In this document: positions 8,479 to 17,100 of the stretch, in pieces
Numbering within the stretch: the first letter of the stretch is position 1
Layout of the letters: the number at the start of each line of letters is the position of its first letter
NCBI GenBank assembly: GCA_024742475.1
Contig: JANSYI010000002.1
Location: 1 to 64,000 of the forward strand
DNA: 64,000 bases
Reading direction: 5' to 3'
Source of the DNA: a bacterium
GTDB taxonomy: Bacteria > Myxococcota_A > Polyangia > Nannocystales > Nannocystaceae
Notes under the pieces: model-generated
Databases searched by the model: none
What the model saw: only the letters and a program-made list of their open reading frames with translations
What the model was told of the DNA's origin: nothing
Made by a program: the position numbers and the translations under genes

Positions 8479-10020
8479 CTACTTGGGACGCCGCGCACCA
8501 CCGGGCGGTGGCGGCTTCTTGACCGAGGGGAGCCCGATCTTCGCCTTGGCAGGCGCAGGGGGAGCCTTCGGAGGTGTCGGAGGTGCCACGGGAGTGTCGT
8601 CGACGATTTCCCCAGAGACCTCGAGGTCGGTCAGCGAAATGTCTTCGGTGTTCTCGGGCAGCAGCTCGGCGGGGATCGCCGCGTAGGCGCGCGTCGCCTT
8701 GTCCTCGAGATCGGGATCTTCGGGCGGGGGCTCGGGTGCCTTCGCCTCGGGCTTGGACCGTGGCTGCGGCGCGGGCTTCGGGGGCGCGGCCGAGACGATC
8801 GACTTGGGATCGACGACCTCGGGCACGCTGATGCGCTCGGCAAACTTGGCCGGCACGCGCAGCAGGTGCTCGGCCAGCGCCTCCCGGCGTATCCATTTCT
8901 CTTCCCGCCTCTCGCCGACCTCGACCTTGATCGTGAGCTCCTCGTTGTTGGGGCTGTGCTCCATGATCTGACGGATCGTGGGCCGATACTCGGCGAGCAC
9001 GCGTTCGGCGACGTTGACGAACCCTGCGGGCGTCTCGACGGCTTCGTCGCGCAGCGTGTAGCTCAAGCTGCGGGCCGGGGAGGCGATGATGCGGGACGCT
9101 TCGGCCTGCATGACCTCCCACAGCTTGCGAACGGTCTCGCGGTTCTCGGGCGGGAGCCGATTGCCCGAGCCGTCGGGCAGCTCCCCCCGTCCGACGACCG
9201 TCTCGCCCGAGAGGCCGAGCCCGACACGCAGCGTGAGCGGCCCCGAGGGCTTGCGACCGAGCTCGAGCCGCACGGCTTCGGGGCTGACCTGCGCCGCGAG
9301 GATGACCAGGTCATCGAGGCTGACGTGCGCGGGCTCCTCGGTGCGTCGCAGCAGCGCCTTCTTCGTACCGACCTGCAGGCTCTGCCCCTTGCCCAGCAGA
9401 CTCTTGAGTCGGCGCGGCTGCTCCGACTCCGTGTCCTCGAGCTGAAGCTCGGTCCGCAGGCCGGGCAGCACGTCGAGCACCGCGGTGTCGTGATAGGCCG
9501 ACGCACCGTCGTCGTACTTGCGGCGGACGAGACGGGCCACCGGCTGCCCCCGCAGCGGCAGCGCGAACCGATCGAGCGAGGCGAGCATCTGCTGATGCAG
9601 CGCCTCGATCTTGCGCCGGAGCTCACCGACCTGCTTGTCACGCGCGCTCTCGTACTGCGCGAGCCAGCCCTCGATCTGACGACCGAGCGCCTCGGCTGCC
9701 TGCTGGCCGTGCTCCTTCATCTCGTCGCGGGTCGCCGCCTTGACCGCCCCGAGCAGGCCCGACTCCCCAACCCGTCGAAAGCGCTGAAGCTGCTCGGCGA
9801 TGTCGGCGAAGCTGGCCTCGGCGGCGTCGAGTTGCCCCCACAGCGCGGTGGTCTCCTCGTGCGCGATCGTGACGTCGCGCGCGTACAGACACACCTCGAT
9901 GAGCGTGTCGAGGATGTTGGCGGGAAGCGAGGACGGCGACGAGTCGCCAAGCAGCACACGGGCAGTCAACGGCGCGACGATACCAAGCCTCGGTGCGCTT
10001 GCCGCGGCCAGAGAGGGCAA
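8479..10020 (-). CDS. Coiled-coil protein of unknown function with Pro-rich tail
   Basis: I do not recognise a family. The product (513 residues from a TTG at 10020, 492 from a GTG at 9957) has a helical, coiled-coil-prone N-terminal half (residues about 40-170). A mixed alpha/beta middle follows, then a strongly Pro/Lys/Ala-rich C-terminus (last about 110 residues) ending PPPPGGARRPK. No signal peptide is visible, so it is probably cytosolic. The TTG has GAGG 5 nt upstream, while the GTG has no ribosome binding site. The long frame continues upstream to 10359 but would run over the divergent gene that starts at 10070. It heads an operon with recQ and the flavoprotein; a role in DNA metabolism is only a guess from this context. 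Confidence 0.7.
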   Translation of the reverse strand: MPSLAAASAPRLGIVAPLTARVLLGDSSPSSLPANILDTLIEVCLYARDVTIAHEETTALWGQLDAAEASFADIAEQLQRFRRVGESGLLGAVKAATRDEMKEHGQQAAEALGRQIEGWLAQYESARDKQVGELRRKIEALHQQMLASLDRFALPLRGQPVARLVRRKYDDGASAYHDTAVLDVLPGLRTELQLEDTESEQPRRLKSLLGKGQSLQVGTKKALLRRTEEPAHVSLDDLVILAAQVSPEAVRLELGRKPSGPLTLRVGLGLSGETVVGRGELPDGSGNRLPPENRETVRKLWEVMQAEASRIIASPARSLSYTLRDEAVETPAGFVNVAERVLAEYRPTIRQIMEHSPNNEELTIKVEVGERREEKWIRREALAEHLLRVPAKFAERISVPEVVDPKSIVSAAPPKPAPQPRSKPEAKAPEPPPEDPDLEDKATRAYAAIPAELLPENTEDISLTDLEVSGEIVDDTPVAPPTPPKAPPAPAKAKIGLPSVKKPPPPGGARRPK

Positions 10021-10069
10021 AATCGCCTCGTCGAGTGCGCACGCCGGATGCGCTGCTACAAGAGGCGTC

Positions 10070-10654
10070 GTGGCCGCGGACAAAGATCGGCGCTCGTTCG
10101 CGCTGCGGGTCGAGCTCGGCCCCGACGCCCTGTGGGAGCATCTGTGCGCCCACGAGGACGTCCGCGTGAGCGATGAGCCCGCTCCGGGTCCGCCTCCGCC
10201 CCATGGCCCGGCCTTCCTCGCGACGCGCACGGGCAACGCGGAGATCCGCCTGCGACGCTGGGCTGGCCCTGCCGACGCGGCCTCGCCGATAGTCGTGATG
10301 CAGCTCGCCGAGGGTGACCGAGGCACCCACGTCGAGGGCCGATGGGAGGCGGGAACCACCCGGTCGCTCGGCGATACCCGCTCGGCGTTGCGTCGCTACG
10401 CCCTACCCGCGGGGGCGATCCTCGTCGCACTCGCCGTCGGTGGGGCGATCCTCGGCGGCGGCTGGGCGGCCCTGGCTCTCCCCCTCCTCTTGCTGCTCAT
10501 CGGCGTGCCCGCCGGTGCGGTCATGCTACCGATGCTCGCGATCTGGAACCAGCAGTCGCGACAGATGCAGACCGAGGCGCTGTGGGGCGTCGTGGGCGAG
10601 GTCTTGACCCCGCTCGCCCTGCCCGAGGGCGAGGAGCCCGGGCCGTTCCGGTGA
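10070..10654 (+). CDS. Membrane protein of unknown function with two TM segments
   Basis: The 194-residue product, from the GTG at 10070, has a soluble N-terminal domain of about 110 residues with a Pro-rich loop (PAPGPPPPHGP). Two adjacent membrane helices follow at about 118-160 (AGAILVALAVGGAILGGG and ALALPLLLLLIGVPAG), then a short cytosolic tail. AGAGG lies 4 nt before the GTG. The gene is divergent from the coiled-coil gene, with 49 bp between starts. No family recognised. Confidence 0.65.
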   Translation: MAADKDRRSFALRVELGPDALWEHLCAHEDVRVSDEPAPGPPPPHGPAFLATRTGNAEIRLRRWAGPADAASPIVVMQLAEGDRGTHVEGRWEAGTTRSLGDTRSALRRYALPAGAILVALAVGGAILGGGWAALALPLLLLLIGVPAGAVMLPMLAIWNQQSRQMQTEALWGVVGEVLTPLALPEGEEPGPFR

Positions 10655-10708
10655 CAACCTACCGGCTCGCCAGGCCGGCCGCCGCGCACGATGTACGCTC
10701 GTGCGTCC

Positions 10709-11419
10709 ATGCGGTCCCCGCTCCTCGTTTCGATCGCGATTGTCCTCCCTGTGGTCGGCTGTGATGCCAAGGACTCCAAGCCGACCCAACGAGAGGCTGC
10801 CGGCGCCGAGACCCCCGTCCAGACGCCTCCCGACGCTCCCGTGGAAGAAGTCGACGCAAAGGCCGCCTACGAAGCGTTCGGTTGCGACGATCCTGCGGAC
10901 GACGCTGCGAAGCGCGCCTGCAGGGGACTCGATGCGTTCGGCCGCGGCAAGCCCCCCGAGCGCTTCCCGAGCGAGGGGACGGCCGTCCACCTCGCGCGCA
11001 TGGAGTGCACGAAGGACCCCAACGATCTGATCAAGATGTCTATCGCGAAGGTATCGGCCGGGGGATCGATCGCGCATCAATTCGAAGCGTGGCCCAAGGG
11101 GAAAGACACGGAGCTCTCCGCGCAGCGGATCATGGGCGACCTCGAGCGGGGCGGCGAGCCCACCGAGCCCAGTCCGGAGGAATCGCCCGACGGATATCCC
11201 CCCCGTACGCTCGACCGAATGCGGGAGACCTGGGAGATGGTCCCGCCCATCGAGCTCGAGCTGGCCCCCGCCGGCAAGAGCCTACGCGAGGCGCCGGAGC
11301 GTCCCGGCGCCGGGGAGGCCTTCTGGCGAGAGACCAATACCAACCTCGTTCGGGTCTCGCCCCCCTCCGGCAAGTACGGCTGGTGCGTTGGCCTCTACCA
11401 CCCGGTCCCCGAGCCGTAG
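10709..11419 (+). CDS. Small lipoprotein of unknown function
   Basis: The 236-residue product begins MRSPLLVSIAIVLPVVGC, a lipoprotein signal peptide with lipobox VVGC, followed by a Pro/Glu-rich linker. The mature part contains four more Cys residues (FGCDD, KRACRG, MECTKD and YGWCVG near the end) that could form two disulfides. An in-frame ATG at 10691 would add six residues (MYARAS) ahead of the signal peptide. TACGCT lies 9 nt upstream of the chosen ATG. No enzymatic motif is visible; periplasmic or outer-membrane location is inferred from the lipobox. Confidence 0.7.
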   Translation: MRSPLLVSIAIVLPVVGCDAKDSKPTQREAAGAETPVQTPPDAPVEEVDAKAAYEAFGCDDPADDAAKRACRGLDAFGRGKPPERFPSEGTAVHLARMECTKDPNDLIKMSIAKVSAGGSIAHQFEAWPKGKDTELSAQRIMGDLERGGEPTEPSPEESPDGYPPRTLDRMRETWEMVPPIELELAPAGKSLREAPERPGAGEAFWRETNTNLVRVSPPSGKYGWCVGLYHPVPEP

Positions 11420-11447
11420 TAGGCCGACGCCATGATTCTTCGGCTGC

Positions 11448-12050
11448 TCACTTCAGGTCCATGCGGCAGCCGTAGAAGATCCAGCTGTGGTGCATGATGG
11501 AGTTGACGCCGTTGGAGGCCGTCAGCGTGAAGTCGAAGTCCTCGGGGGCGTTGGGGATCGAGAACTTGATGAACTGATGCCCCGGATCGAGCTTCTTCAT
11601 CGCCATGGTGCCGTCCTCCCGCAAGAGCAGCAGCGACATGTTCTTCTCGGTCGCGTTGACGTCGCAGGTCAGCATCACGTGCTTGCCTCCCGTGCCCCGG
11701 ACCGCGAAGTCGACCTGGCCAAAGCTCGCGGTCGAGAGATACAGCCCGCCGACCTTCCACTCCACGGCAGAGAACTTGGTGATCGCGAGCTTGCCGCTGG
11801 CCGACTTCAGGTCGCTGCCGATGGCGACGTGACTGGGGGCCTTCTTCCGCCCCACGCGTTCGCGGCTGTCAGCGAGTCGACTCCGCCTCGTCTTGGCGTC
11901 GCGTTCGACCAGGTCCGTCGTCCTAGGCACGCGCTTGCCCTGAAAGCGAGGCGTCGCACGGGGAGACCGGGTGCCGGTCCGGGGCCGAGCATCCGCGGTG
12001 GAAGAGAGAACGACCACGGCCAAGGCGGACAGCAGCAGGCGGATCTTCAC
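11448..12050 (-). CDS. Secreted basic protein of unknown function
   Basis: This 200-residue protein starts at the GTG at 12050, which overlaps the upstream stop as GTGA. It begins MKIRLLLSALAVVVLSSTADA, a clear signal peptide. A very basic region of about 50 residues follows (many Arg/Lys), then a compact C-terminal domain rich in beta strands (FSAVEWKVGGLYLS, HQFIKFSIPNAP). Only two Cys (MLTCDV and FYGCRM) are present, possibly one disulfide. It is co-transcribed with the secreted protein at 12047-12526. Function unknown. Confidence 0.7.
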   Translation of the reverse strand: MKIRLLLSALAVVVLSSTADARPRTGTRSPRATPRFQGKRVPRTTDLVERDAKTRRSRLADSRERVGRKKAPSHVAIGSDLKSASGKLAITKFSAVEWKVGGLYLSTASFGQVDFAVRGTGGKHVMLTCDVNATEKNMSLLLLREDGTMAMKKLDPGHQFIKFSIPNAPEDFDFTLTASNGVNSIMHHSWIFYGCRMDLK

Positions 12051-12526
12051 GACAGGTCCTCCACCACGCACGAGAAGAGCCTCCACGCGCCCTTGTCGAC
12101 GCCGATCCTGTACATGTAGTCGCCGGTGGGGTCCGGCTCGGCGATGAACTCGATCGTGGAGACGCCGGTGGGAAATCGCTCGGTCTGTCCCGTGAGTCCG
12201 TAGCCTTGGCCACCATCGAGATACTCGACGACGCTGACGCGGGCATCGGCGGCAATCTCGAGGGCGCAGGTTGCCAGGGCGGGGAGCTTCAGGTCGTCGA
12301 TCTCCAGTCTGGCTTCTGCGGCAGCGTGCGTCAGACTCGCGCGGGGCTGGCCGCCGTCGACGTCGAACGCGGCGTGGGTGAACGCCAGGCGGACCTTCCC
12401 GTCCTCGATGTCGTCCGGGGTCACGTGAGCCTTCAGCGGTGGAGCTTCGGCGTAGGAGACCGTGGCGATTGAAGCGACGCCGACGAGGGTCGGCGCCGCG
12501 ATTGCCAGCACGCGGAGTATCTTCAT
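12047..12526 (-). CDS. Secreted protein of unknown function
   Basis: The 159-residue product starts at the ATG at 12526 (MKILRVLAIAAPTLVGVASI), a signal peptide ending near AEA. The mature part of about 130 residues is acidic, with two Cys (ATCALEI and LFSCVVE). A TTG four codons upstream is a possible alternative start but adds nothing to the signal peptide. The stop overlaps the next gene's GTG by 4 nt, so the two small secreted proteins are probably made together. Family not recognised. Confidence 0.7.
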   Translation of the reverse strand: MKILRVLAIAAPTLVGVASIATVSYAEAPPLKAHVTPDDIEDGKVRLAFTHAAFDVDGGQPRASLTHAAAEARLEIDDLKLPALATCALEIAADARVSVVEYLDGGQGYGLTGQTERFPTGVSTIEFIAEPDPTGDYMYRIGVDKGAWRLFSCVVEDLS

Positions 12527-12657
12527 CGAGCAGGACAACGCGCGACCCCGGCGAACGCCTCACAGCCCTGCCAGATCGTCGCCCGGTCACGTTTCGCTGC
12601 ATCCCGCCTGCTCGGGCGGCTCGGATCGCGGCCCCGTCCGGTGTAGCGTCCCGGACA

Positions 12658-12692
12658 TGCACACCCGCCCGGCCCGAGGTCGACACCCATGA
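12658..12692 (+). CDS. Possible 11-codon upstream ORF ahead of the bestrophin gene
   Basis: ATG at 12658 opens a frame of 11 basic codons (MHTRPARGRHP) whose TGA (12690-12692) overlaps the bestrophin start codon at 12689. TAGCGT lies 7 nt before this ATG, the spacing seen at many other starts in the window. It may be a coupling or leader ORF for the ion channel gene, or chance. A GAGG about 9 nt before the bestrophin ATG could serve that gene on its own. Confidence 0.3.
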
Positions 12693-13603
12693 TGGTCAGC
12701 AGCAGGGGCTCCGTGCTCCGCCTGCTCGCGTGGCAGTGGAAGAACACTCTGCTCTTCATCACCGCGGCGTCGATCGTCGTGCTGCTTCACGACGTCCTGG
12801 GGGTGACGTGGCTGACGCTGCCCACCGTCCCGGTCGCGGTCATCGGGGGCGCCATCGGTATCTTCGTCAGCTTTCGGACCAACTCCGCCTATGACCGGTG
12901 GTGGGAGGGTCGAAAGCTGTGGGGACGCATGATCAACACCTCACGTCACTGGGGCTCACAGGTCCTCGCCTATCTGCCCAAGGACGAGGGCAAGCCCAGT
13001 CAGACGCAGACCAAGCTCGTACGCCGCCACGAAGCCTACGTGCACGCGCTGCGCTGCCTGCTGCGCGCCCACGACCCGTTCGAGGACCCCGACTTCGAGC
13101 GGACGCTTCCCGACGACGCCGCGGGCCTGCGCCACGAGTCCAACCTCACCCACGCCCTGCTCGCACGGCAGCTCGAAGAGCTCACCGCCCTGCACGACGC
13201 CGGGTCGTTCGACGCGTTTCGCCTCTCGGACTTCGACGAGAGCCTCCGCCACCTGCTCGACATTCAAGGCGGATGTGAGCGCATCAAGAAGACGCCGATG
13301 CCCCGCGGCTACGGTTTCATCGCCGAGCGCTTGATTCTCGCCTTCTCGTTCCTCTTTCCGCTGAGCATCGTGGACGCGCTCGCCTGGGGCGCGGTGCCGA
13401 TCGGCTTGGTCGTGTGCATCGCCTTCGCGCTGATCAGCGAAGCCGGCCGCGTCCTCGAAGACCCCTTCACCATGTTCTACAACGGCCTGCCGCTCTCGCA
13501 GATCAGCCGCATGATCGAGGCAAACCTCGAAGACCGTCTGGGTACGCCGAAGGCCGATCAGGTGGAGCAGGTCCAGGTCAACGACCTGGGGATCTTGATG
13601 TGA
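12689..13603 (+). CDS. Bestrophin-family ion channel protein
   Basis: This 304-residue membrane protein carries the family signature FRTNSAYDRWWEGRKLWG (about residues 57-74) and hydrophobic segments at about 15-35, 40-60, 215-235 and 240-260. Bacterial bestrophins (YneE type) form pentameric channels in the inner membrane that pass small ions. The length is normal for the family. Two ATG codons stand in tandem at 12689 and 12692. The stop overlaps the next gene as GTGA, so the two membrane proteins are coupled. Confidence 0.9.
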   Translation: MMVSSRGSVLRLLAWQWKNTLLFITAASIVVLLHDVLGVTWLTLPTVPVAVIGGAIGIFVSFRTNSAYDRWWEGRKLWGRMINTSRHWGSQVLAYLPKDEGKPSQTQTKLVRRHEAYVHALRCLLRAHDPFEDPDFERTLPDDAAGLRHESNLTHALLARQLEELTALHDAGSFDAFRLSDFDESLRHLLDIQGGCERIKKTPMPRGYGFIAERLILAFSFLFPLSIVDALAWGAVPIGLVVCIAFALISEAGRVLEDPFTMFYNGLPLSQISRMIEANLEDRLGTPKADQVEQVQVNDLGILM

Positions 13604-14334
13604 CCAGCTGGGCGCTCTTCCGATTCGCAAAGTTCGTGTGTGTCGCGCTGCTGAGCGTCGCCGTGCTCGGAGGCGTGTTCGGCCGCGACGCCGCCACCCG
13701 CCGTCGGCTCTCCCAGGGGCTCGGGACCTTTGCGCTGCTCGGCGTGATGGCGTCCGGCTACGCGCTGGCAAAGAAGACCGGCGTCTCGATTGGTGAGCCA
13801 TGGGTCTCCCGCGGGCTACTCGCGGGATTGGTCGCGTTCGGGGGCGCGTGCTGGGGCGGCGTGCGGGACGAAGTTCGCCCCAGCACGGTGGCCGTGGCCG
13901 TCGGCGGGCTGCTCGGCGCGTTCGGATGGATGAGCGCGAGGACGCTGGGCCAGTCGTGGATCCTCGGGGCCGCGATCCCTGCCGCCGTCGCGATCCCCGT
14001 GGCGCTGCGATGGCGCTCTGCGCCGAGCCAGGACCCCGCCCGACAGGACGCGACGATGCGATGGTTCGCCTGGCTCGCCCGCGCCGAGGGCGTCTCGCTG
14101 CTGCTGCTCTTTGGCGTGTACATGCCGCTCAAACACGGGGCCGGCGTCGTGCTCGACGGAGGCCAGGGATGGTTCGGCTGGATGCACGGAGTGCTGCAGC
14201 TGCTGTATCTCGTCGCGCTGGTGGTGACCGCGCGCGTGCACGGCTGGGGCCTGCGCCGGCAGGCGCTCGGCTTCGTCGCCAGCCTGCTGCCGCTGGCGAC
14301 CTTCGTTTTCGAGCGCCGCGTCCGACCCCAGTGA
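13600..14334 (+). CDS. Membrane protein with C-terminal DUF3817 domain
   Basis: The 244-residue product starts at a GTG that overlaps the bestrophin stop codon by 4 nt. The N-terminal half has four or five hydrophobic helices of unknown type. The C-terminal about 95 residues match DUF3817, an integral-membrane domain, with AEGVSLLLLFGVYMPLK, then GWMHGVLQLLYLVAL. DUF3817 proteins are usually only about 100 residues, so this is an N-terminally extended form. Function unknown; its tie to the bestrophin gene is the only hint. Confidence 0.75.
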   Translation: MTSWALFRFAKFVCVALLSVAVLGGVFGRDAATRRRLSQGLGTFALLGVMASGYALAKKTGVSIGEPWVSRGLLAGLVAFGGACWGGVRDEVRPSTVAVAVGGLLGAFGWMSARTLGQSWILGAAIPAAVAIPVALRWRSAPSQDPARQDATMRWFAWLARAEGVSLLLLFGVYMPLKHGAGVVLDGGQGWFGWMHGVLQLLYLVALVVTARVHGWGLRRQALGFVASLLPLATFVFERRVRPQ

Positions 14335-14371
14335 GGGTCGGCGTGGGTCCAACCTGCTACCCTGCCGCGCG

Positions 14372-15076
14372 ATGAACTCCGTCATCATCGAAAGCCGCTA
14401 CAACGGGCCGGACGGCTCGGCCAACGGCGGGTACGCCTGCGGGCTGGTCGCGGGCCTGCTCGAAGGAGACGTCACGGTGCGACTGCGCGCCAAGCCGCCC
14501 CTCGATACTCCGCTGTCCGTGGTGCGCGAGGGCTCCGGTGTCGAGCTTCACGACGGCGAGATGGTCGTGGCCCAGGGCTTCGGCTCCACCGCCCAGTGGG
14601 ACGAGATTCCTGCCGCCCCCTCGCTCGACCAAGCGCGCGCAGCTCAGGCCCGCTACACCGGGTTTCATGCGCACGTGTTTCCGCGCTGCTTCGTATGCGG
14701 CCCCGAGCGCGAGGACGGCGATGGGTTGCGCCTGTTCGCCGGTCCCGTCGAAGGTCGAGACCTCGCCGCGTGTTCGTGGACGCCTTCGGCGGCCTTCGCT
14801 CGAGCCGACGGCACGGTCGATCCGGTGTTCCTTTGGGCTGCGCTCGACTGCCCCAGCTTCTTCGGCATGCACGTCCCCTACGACAAGGTGTTCCTCCTCG
14901 CCGAGATGAGCGCGGCGCTGCGTAGCCCCGTGGCCGCCGACGCCCCGCTCGTGGTCTACGGATGGGGCCGCCGCATCGACGGCCGCAAGCACTTTGCGGG
15001 CTCGGCCATCGCCAACGCCGAGGGCACGGTGCTGGCCCACGCACAACACCTTTGGATCGAAGCCCGCCCCGGGTGA
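14372..15076 (+). CDS. Hotdog-fold thioesterase-like protein
   Basis: The 234-residue product begins with YNGPDGSANGGYACG, typical of hotdog-fold acyl-CoA thioesterase-like proteins found in actinobacteria and myxobacteria. A CFVCGPER segment in the middle marks the junction to a second hotdog-like half. It is probably cytosolic and acts on an acyl-CoA or similar thioester, but the catalytic acid is not obvious from sequence. TACCCT lies 8 nt before the ATG. Confidence 0.65.
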   Translation: MNSVIIESRYNGPDGSANGGYACGLVAGLLEGDVTVRLRAKPPLDTPLSVVREGSGVELHDGEMVVAQGFGSTAQWDEIPAAPSLDQARAAQARYTGFHAHVFPRCFVCGPEREDGDGLRLFAGPVEGRDLAACSWTPSAAFARADGTVDPVFLWAALDCPSFFGMHVPYDKVFLLAEMSAALRSPVAADAPLVVYGWGRRIDGRKHFAGSAIANAEGTVLAHAQHLWIEARPG

Positions 15077-15110
15077 ATCTGGAGGCCCGATCTCGTACCA
15101 TCACGCGACG

Positions 15111-17051
15111 ATGTGGGAGTACTACGTCCAATCATCCGACGGTCGGGTCCGCCGGATGTCGGAGGCAGAACTCCGCAGCAAGCTGCGGCGCGGCAAGTTC
15201 TCCGGGCTCGAGCTCGCCCGAAGATCCGACGTGACCGAGTGGGCCCCGCTGGGCCACCTCTCGCTGTACTCCGAGGAGGTCGCGTTCGAGGGTGACCCGC
15301 TCGACCACGCTCGACGCAAGGCAGTTCGCGGCTGGCTCATTCACGCCGGGTGCTTCCTCGCCGTCAACATGGTGGTCGGCTTTGCCGTGCCCGTGTTCGC
15401 GTTCTGGGGCATCGGCCTCGCGCTTCATGCCTCGAAGGTCTACCCCCACGCCAAGGCACTGAGCGACGTGGGGCGCCTCCCGCTGCTGGGCTCGTTCTCC
15501 AAGCGCGGCGCGCTGCCTCCCGCCGCCGCGCCGGGCCGAACTCTGCCACCAGTCCAGCCCGCCGCGGCCCTCCCCGTCGCCGCGGCGCCCAACGCCCCCG
15601 CGGCTGCCCCCGCCCCCACGCCCACCCCGCCGCCGAGCTCGGGGCCGAATCTGGGATATGAGCCCACCGAGGCGCTCGAGCCCGAGGGCACCGCACGCGA
15701 CGTCGAGCAGCGACAGCTCCGCGCGTCGGTGCGGGGCAAGCTGTTCGGCGACGACGCGGCAATCCCGGTCGAGATCGGCCGCTACCGCCTCGGCGAGCGG
15801 CTCGGTGCTGGCGGAATGGGCATGGTGTTCGAGGCCCGCGACACCACGCTCGACCGCCCGGTCGCGCTCAAGCTGTTGCGGCCCGGGTACGAGCTCGACG
15901 CGGCGTCCGAGCGCCTGCAACGCGAGGCACGTGCGATGGCCCGCCTCGCTCACCCCAACGTCGTCACGGTCTTCGACGTGGGTGTTCACGAGGGCGCGGT
16001 GTTCGTCGCCATGGAGATGGTCGTCGGCGACACGCTGCGCGGCTGGCTCCGCGAGGCGCGGCCGACCGCCGACATCATCGACGTGCTCGACCAAGCGGCC
16101 AAGGGGTTGGCGGCTGCGCACGAGGCCGGCCTCGTCCATCGGGACTTCAAGCCCGAGAACGTGATGGTCGGCGCCGACGGTCGCGTCCGCGTGCTCGACT
16201 TCGGCCTCGCCAAGCCCACCGATGCCAACGACACCCAAGACTTGCTCACCCAGACCGGCACGATGCTCGGGACGCCGCGCTACATGGCGCCCGAGCAGTT
16301 TCGGGGCGAGCCTGCCGATGCCCGCAGCGATCAGTTCTCCCTGGGCGTCGTGTTCTACGAGGCGCTGTACGGCGTCCACCCCTACCAACCCCAGGACGAC
16401 CGCCCCCTCCCCCGCGCGGTCCTCAAGGGAACACTTCGAGAGACGCCAACCCGCATCGACGTCCCCCCCGCGGTTCGCGACGCGATCACCCGCGCAATCG
16501 CGCACGATTCCGACGATCGCTTCGACTCCCTGACGGCGCTGTGCGACGCCCTCGGCCCCCGACCGACGACCTCCGACGGTCTCGCGTCCCTCGCCGCTGC
16601 CAGCCGGCGCCTGCTCTCTCGACGGCCCGTCCAGCAAGCTGCGCCGCTGTTTCGAGCGCTCGACGACCTCGAGCGCACCGTCGCGACGCTGGACGCCCGC
16701 GTCGCGACCCTGGCCGCCCAGACCCCGCATGCCGACGAGATCGCGCGGGAGCTCGCGTCGGCCGAAGCGGCGCTCGAGTCCGCGACGACCGACGAAGACC
16801 GAGACCTCTACCGTAGCCAGCGCGACGCGCTGCGCCAGCGACTCGAGGGCCTCGCTGCTGCCACCGACATGCTCGCAAAGCTTCGAACCCGGCGCGGCAT
16901 CGCCCAAACGCAGCTCGAGCAGCTCCACCTCGATCTGGTCCGCGCCCAGGCCTCCGAGACGGCAGACATGCCCGACCTCACCGGGCCGCTCCAAGAGCTC
17001 CGGTTTCAGGTCGACGCCGCGCTCGAGGTGGAGCAGCTCCTCGAGCGCTGA
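15111..17051 (+). CDS. Membrane-anchored Ser/Thr protein kinase with GYF_2 and 2TM domains
   Basis: The 646-residue product, from the ATG at 15111, has this order: a GYF_2-like domain (residues 1-52, WEYYVQSSDG to VTEWAPL), a 2TM membrane hairpin (about 66-110), an Ala/Pro-rich linker (135-180), a kinase domain (about 223-530) and a C-terminal coiled coil (about 550-645). Kinase residues are intact: LGAGGMG glycine loop, Lys254, HRDFKPEN (343-350), DFG (363-365) and MAPEQ. It should be an active PknB-type kinase tethered to the inner membrane. GYF_2 domains may bind peptides or lipids; having this domain and the hairpin before the kinase is the reverse of the usual kinase-TM-sensor order. TACCAT lies 9 nt before the ATG. 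Confidence 0.88.
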   Translation: MWEYYVQSSDGRVRRMSEAELRSKLRRGKFSGLELARRSDVTEWAPLGHLSLYSEEVAFEGDPLDHARRKAVRGWLIHAGCFLAVNMVVGFAVPVFAFWGIGLALHASKVYPHAKALSDVGRLPLLGSFSKRGALPPAAAPGRTLPPVQPAAALPVAAAPNAPAAAPAPTPTPPPSSGPNLGYEPTEALEPEGTARDVEQRQLRASVRGKLFGDDAAIPVEIGRYRLGERLGAGGMGMVFEARDTTLDRPVALKLLRPGYELDAASERLQREARAMARLAHPNVVTVFDVGVHEGAVFVAMEMVVGDTLRGWLREARPTADIIDVLDQAAKGLAAAHEAGLVHRDFKPENVMVGADGRVRVLDFGLAKPTDANDTQDLLTQTGTMLGTPRYMAPEQFRGEPADARSDQFSLGVVFYEALYGVHPYQPQDDRPLPRAVLKGTLRETPTRIDVPPAVRDAITRAIAHDSDDRFDSLTALCDALGPRPTTSDGLASLAAASRRLLSRRPVQQAAPLFRALDDLERTVATLDARVATLAAQTPHADEIARELASAEAALESATTDEDRDLYRSQRDALRQRLEGLAAATDMLAKLRTRRGIAQTQLEQLHLDLVRAQASETADMPDLTGPLQELRFQVDAALEVEQLLER

Positions 17052-17100
17052 CCCACTCGGCCCCTTGATTTCGCATCGCGCCCGCCCCAGAAACAGCTCG

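Noticed and set aside
6665..9121. recQ frame extended to an ATG at 9121
   Set aside because: The additional 215 codons lie within the preceding gene in another frame and have no helicase similarity; GTG at 8476 follows the upstream stop by 2 nt.
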